Assembly: GCA_021399435.1 (NCBI GenBank)
Contig: JAJTUP010000013.1
Coordinates: forward strand, 496,001-560,000
Reading direction: 5' to 3'
From: Diaporthe sp. PMI_573
Lineage: Eukaryota > Ascomycota > Sordariomycetes > Diaporthales > Diaporthaceae
DNA: 64,000 nucleotides
Shown here: piece after piece, positions 10,566 to 21,895 of the stretch
How positions within the stretch are numbered: the stretch's first letter is position 1
How the letters are laid out: each line of letters opens with the position of its first letter
Translations under genes and position numbers: made by a program
Notes under the pieces: generated by a model
Database searches by the model: none
The model's input: the letters and a program-made list of their open reading frames with translations, nothing else
Told to the model about the DNA's origin: nothing

Positions 10566-12248
10566 ATGGAATACGACACAAAGACACGTACGTCCTGGCA
10601 TCCCATCACCGACGGCGAAAACCCCTCGATACGAAGATTGACCAGCTTCCAACTCGAACAGCCGGCTACTCGACAGGCGACAAGACCTCGTTCGGGTGGA
10701 CCACAGCAAGAGATAGGTGGCCTGTCATCATAGTCTGTCACCTCCCCCCCCCCCCCACACACACACACCCCAACCCATTTCTCCCAGTGCTTCCCCTCCT
10801 TGGGGCTATACACACGTCTAGCCGCGATCTGACTCTTTGCGCCTCGACCACTAGACCCAAGCCATCGACGACGTGTACCGGACCACCTCCCAGAGCAAGG
10901 ATCCAGCCACGACGGAAGAGGGAAAGAAAATTGTTGATGAGCTGGCGCGCTTGAAGTACGAGGTCCAGCACGACCGCAAGCTGGCCCCCATGCGAGACGA
11001 TGGCTTCCCCGACGTCGAAATCTACAACAAGGAGCTCGAGCAGCTGGGCAGCCCGAGCTGGCTCAACGTCAACTGGCTTTACTGCGAGTGCTACCTCTTC
11101 AGACGAATAAGCACGTCATTCGCCCTCTCCAAGCACTGGAAGACATACGACGTCTTCGCTCGCCAGAAGATCAGGACCTTCCGCTCCTCCCGCCCAGCCG
11201 TCCTCGAGCTTGCCGCCCGGTACAAGAACCTGCTGAAGCAGATCGAGGAGGGCCACGGGAAGCCAGAAGATGAGGAGGAGGCAGAGAAGATCTTGTTCCT
11301 GGAGATGTGTGAGATCTGCCTATGGGGAAACGCCACAGACCTGTCGCTCTTGACCAACCTTACATACGAGGACATCCAGAAGCTGCAGGGATCTGAGGCC
11401 AGGAAGAACGCCGAAAAGAACATCCTCGTCAACGACCTGCCTGCTGTGTACGACCTGCTGAGGAAGTCTAAATCCGAGGGCAAGAAGGAGCGCCGGGTAG
11501 ACATCGTCCTCGACAATGCCGGTTTCGAGCTCTTTGTCGACCTGATCCTTGCCGGATACCTCCTTTCCTCAGGCCTGGCTACACACGTTGTCCTACACCC
11601 CAAAGACATCCCCTGGTTCGTATCCGATGTCCTGCCCAGTGACTTTGCCGAGCTGCTCAACGCTTTGGCAAACCCCAAGAAATTCTACGAGACACCGTCA
11701 GAGGACGAGGTACTTCAGAACAAGACGCCGGAGCCGCTCGCGGACAAGGAAGCCGAGGACTTGTCCTTCCTGTTCCAGAACTGGAGCCAGCTCTACGCTG
11801 AAGGGCAGGTCATTTTGCGGCCGAACCGCTTCTGGACGCACCCCGGCAGTTTCTGGAGGCTGCCGAACGTGGCCAAGGAGCTCTACGAAGACCTCAAAAC
11901 GAGCGACGTTATCATCTTCAAGGGCGACCTGAACTACAGGAAGCTCACGGGCGATGTGAGTTTTTTTTTTTTCTGGCTGTTACAAGGTTCCATCGGGTTT
12001 GCTGACCCCATCTGCAGGCACAATGGGATGCTTCGACGCCCTTCACCGAGGCAATTGGTCCATTGGGGCCAGGATCCGGGCTTAACGTGCTAGCCCTGCG
12101 GACCTGCAAGGCGGACGTCGTCGTCGGTCTGCCCCCTGGCAAGGACGAGGAGCTGCGTGTGATGGACGGAGGAGGAGGCGACTCGGGCGCGCGGAAGTGG
12201 GCATGGAACGGCAAGTGGGCCGTAGTGTCGTTCTCACCTGGAAAGTGA
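10566..12248 (+). CDS. DUF89 / ARMT1-type damage-control phosphatase
   Basis: Exons 10566-10587, 10662-10732, 10855-11955 and 12018-12248 join to 474 aa. The tiny first exon encodes MEYDTKT; exon 2 adds GDKTSFGWTTARDRWPVII and exon 3 opens TQAIDDVYR, the conserved N-terminus of the family. The metal/substrate motif LDNAGFELFVDL is near residue 251, and KGDLNYRKLTGD marks the catalytic C-terminal part just before the last intron. DUF89 proteins are cytosolic metal-dependent phosphatases acting on damaged phosphometabolites such as fructose-1-phosphate. Length and motifs are complete. The second intron (10733-10854) holds a C-run followed by a CA repeat. Confidence 0.9.
10744..10768. repeat. 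C-run plus CA microsatellite inside an intron
   Basis: About 13 consecutive C residues followed by six CA units, lying in intron 2 of the ARMT1-like gene, upstream of its branch site. Confidence 0.85.
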
Positions 12249-12851
12249 GACTATGCATTAGACATCCCCTCATCTTCTTGTGTCGCCCACAGCAGTCAGA
12301 GATTAGAGCTGGTGCCTTTACACAAGAAAACCAATAGAGAAAGCCGTTGCATTTATCTTGAACGCCCGACGGAAGCACATTGAGGGCCTCCCTCGAGGCC
12401 GACGGCGCCGTGATTGCCCTTGGAACCACGAACCCAAGTCGCGTGAATACTACAGTGGTGCGCTACATTGCAAATGGGAAACCTGCACACGTACACAATG
12501 ATATGCGAGGGTGCTTATCCGGTTTCGCATGGGCTGGCCAATGGAAGTGCAAGAGGCAAAAGAAAAGGGGGGCATCGGCGCTTTTGCGACGGTGTCCAGG
12601 CAGCCAGGCTAAGATCACCAAGCCGCTAGAAGCCCCCTTGCAAGGTCCAGAAGCTCGGCATATCTCCAAATCTAAGTACATTATAATCCGCGGCGGTTAA
12701 GGCGAGGGGTTATCTGGACTCTCGGGTCCCTTGCAATATAGAAATGCGGCTGATACCTTATTAACCTCGGGAAGCTCTCATTTTAATTCCCTTCCCAGAT
12801 GTCCCCTTTGTCCATTGCTGGAGCATTTCGACCCCTTCGTCACAGCCGAAG
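12249..12851. other. Intergenic region, promoter of the permease
   Basis: 603 bp between the ARMT1-like gene and the permease. I see no gene. Confidence 0.5.
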
Positions 12852-14759
12852 ATGAGCTCCCCTGAGCAGCCGGAGAAGGAGGCGACCGTCTTCCGAGACC
12901 CGGTTGCCGTCGACACCGAGGACGGCACCACCACAAGCCACGACCCGGGCGTCCTGGTCAACGCGTCAGGCCACGCCCAGGAGCTCTCGCGCCGTTTCAA
13001 TCTACTTTCACTTGCTGGTGTAGGCATCACCGTCGGAAATGTCTGGCCAGCAATCGGCGGTACCATCCTCGTGGCAATATCCAATGGCGGGCCGCCTGGT
13101 GTCTTGTATGAATTCATCGTCGTCTCATTCTTCTATTTCCTGGTCGCGGCCAGTTTGGCGGAGCTGGTTTCCGCAATCCCCAGCTCGAGCGGTGTCTACC
13201 ACTGGGCATCCATCACGCCGGGGCCAAAGTACGGGCGCGTCGTGGGCTTCTTTGCGGGTTGGTGGAACTACCTTGCCTGGACGATGGGCGCAGCGAGCAT
13301 GGCGGCGATATTTGGTAATACCATTGTCCAGATGTATGCTGTGAACCACTCTTCGTTTGTGGCGCAGCCCTGGCACGTCTTCGTCGTCTATATCATATCG
13401 GCTTGGCTAGGATGTGCGGCCGTGTGTCTGGCCAACTCCGCAATGCCACACCTGAACAAGATCGGCATCTTCACGATCTTAGCCGGCTTTCTTATCACCG
13501 TCGTCGTCGTGGCGGCCATGCCTGGTCACGACGGCCGCCCGCCGCACGCAACCGTAAGCACCATTCTTCTCCTTCTACGGATCCCCGTCTTTCATGTTTT
13601 GGAACGTTCCAGAATTCAATACTTTAGGCTCCATAGCAGGTGACTAACACGTAGAAGAGCGAGTTCGTCTGGAAACAATGGACACAGGCCCTAGGCTACC
13701 CCGACGGCTTCGTGTTCGTCGCGGGCATGCTCAACGGCGCATATAGCATCGGCGCCGTGGATGTCATAACGCACCTTGCGGAGGAGATCCCAAACCCGCA
13801 GAGGAACGTCCCCATCGGAATGGCTTTGCAGCTGAGCATCGGATTCAGCACTGGGTTTTGTTACCTAGTCGCTATCATGTATGCTATCAGCGACCTGAGC
13901 GTGGTAGCCGAGTCGGCCTACCCCATCACAAAGATCTACGAGCAGGCCACAGGGAGTGCGGCGGGAGCAAGTGGGATGTTGGCATTAATCATGCTGAATA
14001 TTGGTTCGTATCATTCTTCTCCTTCTACGGACTTTCATGTTTTGGAATGTTCCGTGTTCCGGAACGCATCACTTCAGGACCCGTAGCAGGACTAACGTAA
14101 TACCTAGGGCTCTGTGTGATAGGTCTGTTCATCACGACAGGTCGTACCCTCTGGACCTTGGCCCGGGATCGCGCCGCACCATTCCCCAGTTTCCTCGGGA
14201 AAGTGAACCACAGGTTAGACATGCCCAGGAACTCGACGTTGACTACGGCGGTGCTCGTCACAATCCTCGGGTGCATCTATGTCGGCAGTACGACTGCGTT
14301 TAATGCGTTAATTAGTAGCACAAGTCTCTTTTTTATGTCGAGTTAGTATTATTCTTCTCCTTTTACGGATTCCCATCTTTTATGTTTTGGAATATTCTAG
14401 AACGCATCACTTCATGACCGGTAGCAGGACTAACGTAATATGTAGGCTACATCGCCGCTATTCTTCCGCACCTTCTTAGGGGCAGGAAGGGGATCACGTT
14501 CGGTCCCTTCAGGATGGAGGGATGGGTTGGCTTTGTGGTGAACGGCCTAGCTTGCGCGTACTTGATGGTGTGGTTTGTGATATACTCGTTTCCGTACTTC
14601 CTACCCGTGGATGCGCAGAGCATGAACTACGCGTGTCTGATTTGGGGTGGGCTGACAACAATTGTCGGGCTGTGGTGGTTATTTGGCGCCAGGAAGGGTT
14701 ATGAAGGCCCCCAGACAACGGGTGGTCTGCTCGAGGCGGAGAAGGTCCATGGTAGCTGA
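12852..14759 (+). CDS. APC-superfamily amino acid/GABA/choline-type permease whose three introns are all introner-like
   Basis: Exons 12852-13553, 13655-14003, 14108-14341 and 14446-14759 join to 532 aa. A polar acidic N-terminus precedes about twelve hydrophobic segments. Family marks include GVGITVGNVWPAIGG in the first membrane segment, SSSGVYHWASITPGPKYG, then DVITHLAEEIPNPQRNVP, the conserved APC loop, and TTGRTLWTLARDRAAPF. These fit the fungal GABA/choline-type branch (Uga4/Hnm1 relatives), importing amino acids or small amines across the plasma membrane; the substrate cannot be fixed from sequence. All three introns are copies of the repeated introner-like family, and removing them restores HAT|KSEF, NIG|LCVIG and MSS|YIAAI exactly. 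That suggests a formerly intronless gene. Confidence 0.92.
13554..13654 (+). repeat. Introner-like element copy C (permease intron 1)
   Basis: 101 bp, GTAAGC..CGTAG, phase 0. Intact core; 5' arm CTACGGATCC, degraded 3' arm GGCTCCATAG; branch site GTGACTAACAC, a variant shared with F and I. Confidence 0.93.
14004..14107 (+). repeat. Introner-like element copy D (permease intron 2)
   Basis: 104 bp, unusual donor GTTCGT, acceptor CCTAG, phase 1. Rearranged inside: the ATCCCCGTC segment after the 5' arm is missing and TGTTCC is partly duplicated (TGTTCCGTGTTCCGG), so overall length is kept. Confidence 0.92.
14342..14445 (+). repeat. Introner-like element copy E (permease intron 3)
   Basis: 104 bp, GTTAGT..TGTAG, phase 1. 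Core carries a few T substitutions (TTTTATGTTTTGGAATATTC); 3' half is almost identical to copies D and H. Confidence 0.92.
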
Positions 14760-15078
14760 TGGCAGCCAGCCTGCATTGGTCTTAAGGGTCTCCAAGATGT
14801 CTTGTGCACATAGAAGGCAACCTTTGAAAATACGAAGAATAAACTGGCACGATGTCCACAAAATGCGAGAAAGTGATATGGTTATTGCTAGAAAGGCATC
14901 CCCAGGATACTTTCCAGATGTCCAAGGTGATCCCTAGGAAGTCGAACCACACGAGTCTTCCCTGAGCAACTGAGTCCTCCCCGGATGTTTTGGGATTGCC
15001 GTGAGTTGTGTATCTTTGTCGGCCAAATGATATCATGACATGAAGATCAGCTCTCTCTTAGGACTCGCGCCCTTCCAG
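14760..15078. other. Convergent intergenic region
   Basis: 319 bp between the ends of the permease and the HET pseudogene. Nothing recognised. Confidence 0.5.
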
Positions 15079-17769
15079 TCATCTTCTTAACGAGACGGCC
15101 CTGTGCCCAGGTGCTGTAACATTGACTCTCTCGGCTGTACTCCCTTCCATGTCAGTGAGCATCAGTCGGAGGGATCGCCTGTTCGGGTCGTGGTAAACGA
15201 CTATGAACGGTAGTAGAGTGCCTTTTTGAGCCACATAAGCGACGTTGAGCCGTATGCTTGTGAGCTGCCTATTCGAATGAGGATGAAAAAGGCGATACTC
15301 TCGCGACAAATCCACAAAGTCACCTGCTGGGGTCCGAAGCCTCAGATGCGCAACACTGGTGTAAAAGGCAATCAAGTTGCCCGAGACACCTGACTTGTGC
15401 TGCAGTGACTCATTCTTGGACTTTATGGCTTCCTCGTCGGGAATGAAGTGGCTATAAAGTTCGACATCCATCGAATGCAGCTGGACCCTCCTTCCAAGAA
15501 GTCTAATGCCCGAACCCCAGATTTTGTAGAATGGCAGCAGTCTATTTATGTTCGCAACGATGCTCAACGGCTTGATCCCAACATCAGCTTGTTCCCGGTG
15601 ATAGATCCAGCCCGTCCATGACCAAAATGGAAAACCTGTCCGGCGTTCAAGGCTGGTGTCCCAAAACCAGCAGCCCTGGATCACCTCGGGGAACATTTTC
15701 TCGGGTATTCCGTGATATACGGCTCCGGTCACCGGTTCAAGCATACTGGCGACACCAGCAAAAGCGTTCTCCATGTCCTCGGTTCTGCTGAGTGTTTGCT
15801 GCATGTATTTCTTCACCAACTCTCTGAAGAGCAAAAGCAAATCCTCACCATCGCCAGCGGTGTTTCCGCCGAGAATGGAAATCAGTGACAACAGTCCCTC
15901 ATCGAGCCTTGGGAAGGTTTTCTCAGCTTCCAGCTGAACGTCTTCTCTCCACACGGCCGAAGCACATGAGAAGAACATAACTTGTGGGAGGAGAACTAAA
16001 GTCCTGCGCGAACAAATTTCTTCCTGGAAAGTCCACCCTCGCGTCCTCCACGGCGACATCTCGATCCCGTGCTTGGTGCTGGACGGAACCTTCATAAAGC
16101 ACAACCCAGGCAGTTCATATTGGCGGTGCTTGCACACCCTGTCCTTCTCGAGCGTGACGCCAGGCAGCCGTTCCGAGCAACTTTCGCCGTCAGCAGCCAC
16201 AATAGTCAGTCATATCAGCATGTCGGTAAATCTCGTGCATCTGAGATATCTGCCCATGACGAGAAGCTGCATCATCTTGCACAATGCACAGAGCATCAGC
16301 CCAGATAAATCGGTACCCAATCTTCTGAACTAGGTGGATCGCGTCTCGAATAGTCTAAGGAACCTCCACATCTCTCAACTGACCATCAGACACCCATCTT
16401 TCAAGGACTGCTTTCGTCAAAGTTGGTTGAGCAACATAACCCCAAACGTAGCTCAACGCGATGTAGCGTACCGGATTGTGCGGTGCTACTGGAGCAAGGC
16501 ACACTTTGTCAGCATCTATCAGAATCAATCCGGGCGAATACGAGTCTTCATTCCCCCGAGAACAGAGGCTGTGCTTGTGTTCGCAACGACGGAGCCAAAG
16601 GTTGATTATTTCGACATCCACGCGTTCTGTTACTTCTCTTGCGAAGCCTCGTTTTCCCTTCTGCAAAGGAACAAGTACGCACACATCTTTGCCGTGCTGT
16701 CTATATTCCTTCCTGAGAGATGTTTCTGGGACTGGTTCAATGCTCCGTCCAAAGTCGGGTATGGTTGACGCATCCGATCAAGAATTCTCGCCAGGCTCTT
16801 CAGTGACTGGCAGAGACGCTTTCGATAGGGCTGAAAGATGCAGACTCGTGCTCAATGGGGGTCTCCTAGGTCCCACGCGCAGAGCTTTCTCATCACGCCG
16901 GAACTCCTGCAGCCTGATTACTGGCCAGTTCTCCCGCTTCTCCAGGACGAAGTCGACTTTCTCGATGGAGACCCATCCGAGTCTGGGCTGTATGCTTGGG
17001 TCAGGAGGCGGCACGTGGTTTTTGACGGTCATTTCCTTCTCAAACTGCATCGCAGCTTCGAAATTGTACTTTAGTCGATCTAGGTCAAGCTCCCCAGAAT
17101 CCGAGAGGTCTTTCATTGAGTTGCACACCACGCAGTTCTGTGATCCTTCATACTGGGAGAAGATCTTTTCCATAAAAGCCACAGCTCGAACAAGATTGTC
17201 CTGGTCGACGGTGCCATCCGGATCATCCTTTGAAGGTATTAAATTCATGCCTTGGTCCCATAAGCTTGCTTCCGTTGGGTCAACTGGTGTAGCTTCACGA
17301 GAGGCAGTAGAATCCTTAGCTACACGCCCTGGCCTGTCCTTTGGTGCAGGTGATGCAGCGATTGGCACCGAGGAGTATTGAGCGGAAACTTCGTCGTGCC
17401 GTGCGTTGTCTGAGACCGGAAGACGTTTTCCAGACAAGATGTTTGTTTCCTCAATAACAGGGACATGCTCTACCAGACGATCTAGATTGAGGTAAAGTTG
17501 GATGAATCGCCTGGTCATTTGGTCAGTCCATGATTTCGAAAAGAATTGAATCATCAGAAGACGAACATGAGCGTAGAAATTTCCTCCTCAAATTGCCCTA
17601 CGGCTCGAATCTCATTTTCAACAAGCTGGCAAAGCACACAACCAGGCGAAGACTCTCTCTTTCTCCAGGAATGGACTACTGTCGCCTCCTCTCCGATCGG
17701 TTGCAGCTTCTCCCACCGGGTCCGTAGCAGAGCACTGTTTGAGCATAAGGCGCATAGCGACATTCTCAA
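15079..17769 (-). pseudogene. HET-domain (heterokaryon incompatibility) gene, broken at three places
   Basis: Minus-strand reading starts at ATG 17769 (MRMSLCALCSN, with a later CVLC) and crosses a normal 56-bp intron (17566-17511) that restores STLMRFIQLYL. It then reads through an acidic N-terminal region into a HET domain: VRYIALSYVWG, then TIRDAIHLVQKIGYRFIWAD, LCIVQDD and RTRGWTFQEEI. Three lesions interrupt it: TGA at 16780-16778, TAG at 16357-16355 (inside the HET domain between VP and TIRDAI), and a frameshift at 16204-16211 where AGTC is tandemly duplicated; removing one copy would place HADMT directly before IVAADGES. The remaining 15079-16200 frame (about 370 codons) is open to its stop. 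Both stops could come from single C-to-T changes. HET proteins trigger cell death on non-self fusion. Sequencing error is the alternative. Confidence 0.8.
16204..16211 (-). repeat. 4-bp tandem duplication (AGTC x2) causing a frameshift
   Basis: AGTCAGTC in the HET gene. One unit too many shifts the frame between the two halves of the HET domain. Confidence 0.7.
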
Positions 17770-19277
17770 ATACCAGGATCTAATTGAACATGTCCTAGTG
17801 TCTGGGTTTGAATTTAAAGAACGAGCAACGGAGGAGACGTGAACGATGGATGGCCGGGCATTTGTGTGGGGAGTCTAATGATTCAGCCGCACCTGGGCAA
17901 CCCGATTCTGATGAAGGACTGACTGCCTTGGAGCTGGCCTTGACTCGGGCATGACCGCTCAGCTGTTCAGCTGCTCAGGGGCAAGTTTCAATACCGTGTG
18001 ACCACTCACTATTCAGATATTTACAGCTTGTGGGGATCCCGAGCATTTATTTATGAATTGTACTGGAATCGGGTCATTTCCCCCAGGACAGCATTTGAAA
18101 CTGTTGCGAGAGAATATTAATTGGTAGGACAATATTGAGAAAGTTGTTATATTTTAAACTATCGTGCATTGCAAGAGTATATCGACTTGTATCGTGAAAC
18201 TTTCTATCAGGACCCCTTATTTATGTTTTTGAGTGATGTGGCACTGGGGTTTTCTCATAGTTGTCCTTTCCCTGTGAAACCAGCTTGGATCCGGCAGAAA
18301 TTTGAAATCAATTTCTACCTTCCACTCAAGTCACGAATAGAGACACAGCACAGATCTTAAATATTCGTAGATAAACTTGAAGATCAGGGCCGGCATCAAG
18401 TGTGATCAGTCCAAAAAAAAAAAAGAAAACCGGTATTGTCAACTCAACATGCAATAACTAGCATGCTTCCCCAGGTTTTGCTCTAACATGGATGGCTTCC
18501 ATAGCTTGAAGACCTTGAATTTAAATATCGTGGCCTTATCAGTCAGAATCGAAATGAAGTCAAGCATGTAAGCTTTCATACTGTAGACTCAAAATCCCAT
18601 CATTGAAGCCGTTTTAGCTTGTCTGGACCCAGCCAGCCAAATCGCATGTGGTACAGTCTGGAGCTGTTGCCTAGATGACACTGATCGCCTGGAGCGCTCA
18701 TATGGCCTCCCAAAGAAGTTAAGCATTCACGAAATGTTCAGATGGAATAGAGAAGAAGAGGGACCCCATGTCATAAAGTATCAAACATTGTCCAAAGTCA
18801 TCGTATAAACAAAAGTGTCAAGAAATAACCAGTTGGCGAAACTACCCTAAGTGACAAGGAAGAACCGATGACCAAAGTCACAAACAAGAATCACAGTCAC
18901 ACTTTCATGCCAATAAGATGGAGACGGAGTCCGGTTTGTGTGAAGCTTCTGCATTTTAAGGAGTGCCGAATACCCCTGAAGCAGCCCGGAGAGCATACAT
19001 TCCAAATTCTTTTATATTCTATGAGACGCTGTTGCAGAAAAACACTGAACGGGAATACGACTCTACAACGGTCTGGGATTCAGATGTTTGTGAGGACTTG
19101 AACAGCACCTGGCGACTCTCCCACACTGCCTCTATCGCAGGAAAGACATTTATCGGTACTATTCCCACTATATACTACCCGTTTCTGATTGATACGAAAG
19201 ATGGTCTGACATTTGGCGTAATACTCTAGCGAAATACCGGCGCCTGAGGTTGACTCGAGTTGAGGTGCCTGCCAGGT
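17770..19277. other. AT-richer divergent intergenic region
   Basis: 1.5 kb between the HET pseudogene and the WSC gene. Visibly AT-richer than the flanks around 18,000-18,950. Only short open frames; none recognised. A missing first exon of the WSC gene could lie here. Confidence 0.45.
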
Positions 19278-20477
19278 ATGCTTGGGGATAAGTTCCCATG
19301 CGCGTCATTGGCAGCCTCAGAGCACGAGCCCGACGTGGTGTTGAACATGGCAGCTACAGAGAAAATGGACAAGTACCAGATCGATATCGTCGTTCTCATC
19401 CCCAGTCCCCGTGGGTGCTACACCGACAACCCGGATAGCCGCACCCTGAAAGAACGGATGTGGAGAGAACAGCGTGGTATGACCCTTGATTGGTGCTTCA
19501 CGAATTGTGCAGGACTGAATTACACGTTTTATGGTCTGGAATACGGAAGAGAGTGTATGAGCACTCTCCCACCCTCCCTGTTTAATCAAACACATTTCAG
19601 AATTCTTTGGCCAGCGCTGATCGGGTTAGGTTTTTGTGCACACGAGATCAGCCCTCCGGGAGTTTCCACCGCCTGTAACAGTCCTTGTATGCCTTGCTGG
19701 GGCAATATATCACAGTGCTGTGGGGGCTCCAACATAATATCCGTCTTCGCGTTATCAACAAGTACAACCGCAAGCACTATTGCCACGGCACCCTCGTCTT
19801 CCCAGTCAAAATCCACTCCTACAAATCAGTCACCGAGCCAGAGCTCTTCCAGGACGCGGACTTCTTCACCCCTCACCTCCAAGACCAGTGCATCAGCTGT
19901 AACATCGACAATGGGATCACCACAAACAAAGTCAACAGCGTCGGGGGAGGTCACGTCCATTCACCCTTCTCCCCCGTTCAGCTCGGCATCATCGACGGTG
20001 CCCAGTCACTCATCTCCATGGCCTGGCCAATCCAACTCTTCGGCCCGTGGCTCGATCACAAGTTCCGGAGGTAGCACAACTGGCGTGTCCGAGACGCACA
20101 TTTCACTACCTCCCATATCTACGGACGATAGCTTACCAACATACCCTCCACCCTGGTCTACGGTGCCACCTGACTCTGGCGCATCTTTGTTGCCGGCCGC
20201 GCCAAATCCGCCCCTCCCTTCCAGCAGCAACATCACCGACCCCGCCAGCTCAGATGCCTTGGGTGGCAGCCTGAACAAGGCTATTATTGCTGGTGCTGTC
20301 GTAGGAGGTGCTGCGGCTGTTGCGGTTATCGTGTTTGGAATTTGGTTTCTGAAAAAGCTAAAGAAGAAGCCGGAGGATGATGATGTCTCGATGGTGGGGA
20401 TTCCCAGGGACGAAGACGTGCCCGTGGAGATGCGGAACGGGATTAGGCGTGTGAGAGGCAACGACGACTGGAATTGA
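19278..20477 (+). CDS. WSC-domain single-pass membrane protein (start uncertain)
   Basis: Exons 19278-19554 and 19630-20477 join (phase 1) across a 75-bp intron, giving about 374 aa. The splice joins YGREC to FCAHEI, completing a WSC carbohydrate-binding domain that begins at GCYTDNPDSR and ends CGGSNIISVF with its cysteine spacing intact. A Ser/Thr/Pro-rich stretch of about 190 residues follows, then one membrane helix (IIAGAVVGGAAAVAVIVFGI) and a basic/acidic cytoplasmic tail. The plan resembles WSC-type wall sensors. Oddly, no signal peptide precedes the WSC domain from the first ATG, so an upstream exon may be missed, or the gene may be 5'-truncated. Confidence 0.75.
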   Translation: MLGDKFPCASLAASEHEPDVVLNMAATEKMDKYQIDIVVLIPSPRGCYTDNPDSRTLKERMWREQRGMTLDWCFTNCAGLNYTFYGLEYGRECMSTLPPSLFNQTHFRILWPALIGLGFCAHEISPPGVSTACNSPCMPCWGNISQCCGGSNIISVFALSTSTTASTIATAPSSSQSKSTPTNQSPSQSSSRTRTSSPLTSKTSASAVTSTMGSPQTKSTASGEVTSIHPSPPFSSASSTVPSHSSPWPGQSNSSARGSITSSGGSTTGVSETHISLPPISTDDSLPTYPPPWSTVPPDSGASLLPAAPNPPLPSSSNITDPASSDALGGSLNKAIIAGAVVGGAAAVAVIVFGIWFLKKLKKKPEDDDVSMVGIPRDEDVPVEMRNGIRRVRGNDDWN

Positions 20478-21261
20478 GAGCTGTTTTTCGAAGCTTGTCA
20501 GGTGCAGCACGGGGTTTCGTCGAGCCTCGTGCTGGAGGAGCTGCTTGGTTTGCGTGATGCTCAGGTGGGTCACTCTTGCTGGTGGCTGGGGGACAGGTTT
20601 CACGGCTATGAGACTTACATTGAAACACTACCGGATCTCCCATGTCGCAATGGAATGTCCAGCTGGGAAATGACTTTTGGCATAATTAGATGATCCTGGT
20701 GGACACTATTCAGCTTTCATAAAATCTATACGCCTCGACTCTTATATTGTATCCAGATACCGACATCCTCCTACACAGAGTCTGTGCGGACCTTGGAGAG
20801 ATCATGATGTCCTGTGGAAGCTAAGCGAGAAGCATCCGGCACCCAGCACGATCCCCTTATGCCCTCTGCCAAGCGCGGGTCGGGGTTTGTGGCATCAAGT
20901 GACTGACAACTTCGATTTGGGATTTGGCGAGAGAGAGGAGGGGACATGTGGCCGACGACTTTCCTGCCTGTGGCCTTGCGACTGTCAGTGGTTAGGTTAG
21001 AACGTATGTTGTACAGCCACTGCAAGCAGAGTGACCGAACCCCGCACTAATAGGTGTCCAAGTAATGCAACCTTCACACTGAGTCAAGTTGGTGATTGCA
21101 TCACCTTGGACCGAGTTCCGACCAACGCCACGGCCCGGCCCGCAAGTTAGAACCAAGCTCCACAGACCACAGACCTCAGCAAGAAGAGCCTGAGCGTGCA
21201 GCCTGTGATGGTAGTCGCGGCATCCATCATACCCACACACCACAGCACAGCACAGCACGGC
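20478..21261. other. Intergenic region, no supported gene
   Basis: 784 bp between the WSC and NIF3/YqfO-like genes. A CACAG-type short repeat lies just before the latter's start codon (about 21238-21258). Confidence 0.5.
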
Positions 21262-21668
21262 ATGGCGACATCAGTGACACGCTACAAGCTCATCTTTCAC
21301 GCGCCACTCACTGCCGTGGCGCCCTGCAAGCAGGCCATCTTCGCCGCCGGTGCGGGCAGGTATCCAAACTACAGCGAGTGCTCCTTCACGGTGGTAGGCA
21401 CCGGCCAGTTCCGGCCGGGCGACGCCGCGAACCCGCACATCGGCAAGGTCGGCGCGCTCGAGGAGGTACAGGAGGCAATGGTGGAGACGCTTTGCGTCGG
21501 GGAGGAGACGACGAGGAAGGCTGTCGAGGCTTTGAAGAAGTGAGTTTGTCCTCCTGATGAGGGCGGCACTGGGCTTAAAAGTGGACGTTGTAACTGACAT
21601 CTTTGGCCGACAGAGCGCATCCTTATGAAGAGCCATCCTACCATGTCTACAAGCTGGAGGACTTTTGA
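21262..21668 (+). CDS. Small NIF3/YqfO-like protein
   Basis: Exons 21262-21539 and 21614-21668 join (phase 2) across a 74-bp intron, giving 110 aa. Recognisable family signatures are AIFAAGAGRYPNYSECSF, GTGQFRPGDAANPHIG and the C-terminal AHPYEEPSYHVYKLEDF, which is reconstituted only after splicing. The protein matches the small stand-alone YqfO/NIF3-related family with a ferredoxin-like, CutA-like fold; biochemical role unclear, usually annotated as NGG1-interacting factor. Length is typical. It is convergent with the peptidyl-tRNA hydrolase gene, the stops being 227 bp apart. Confidence 0.88.
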
Positions 21669-21895
21669 AGAGCAATGAGCGGTCCGAGTCTGAGCGCAAG
21701 TTGAGGCACAGATAGCACCCTGGGCGGGCAAGTGCACTTAACTGTTCGGCATCTGCCACGGGGTATCATATCTAATGAGAACCTCTATCACTGCATGTAT
21801 TTTCCATGCCAGGCCAATGCCAACGCCACCGCTGAATGATCAAATGATAGACCCATATGCTCTTCTTCCGCCTTCCTGTCCTTTCCCCGACCTCT

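Noticed and set aside
16355..16780. Explaining the HET gene stops by extra introns
   Set aside because: No GT..AG pair around either stop removes it while keeping the conserved motifs VRYIALSYVWG and TIRDAI in frame.
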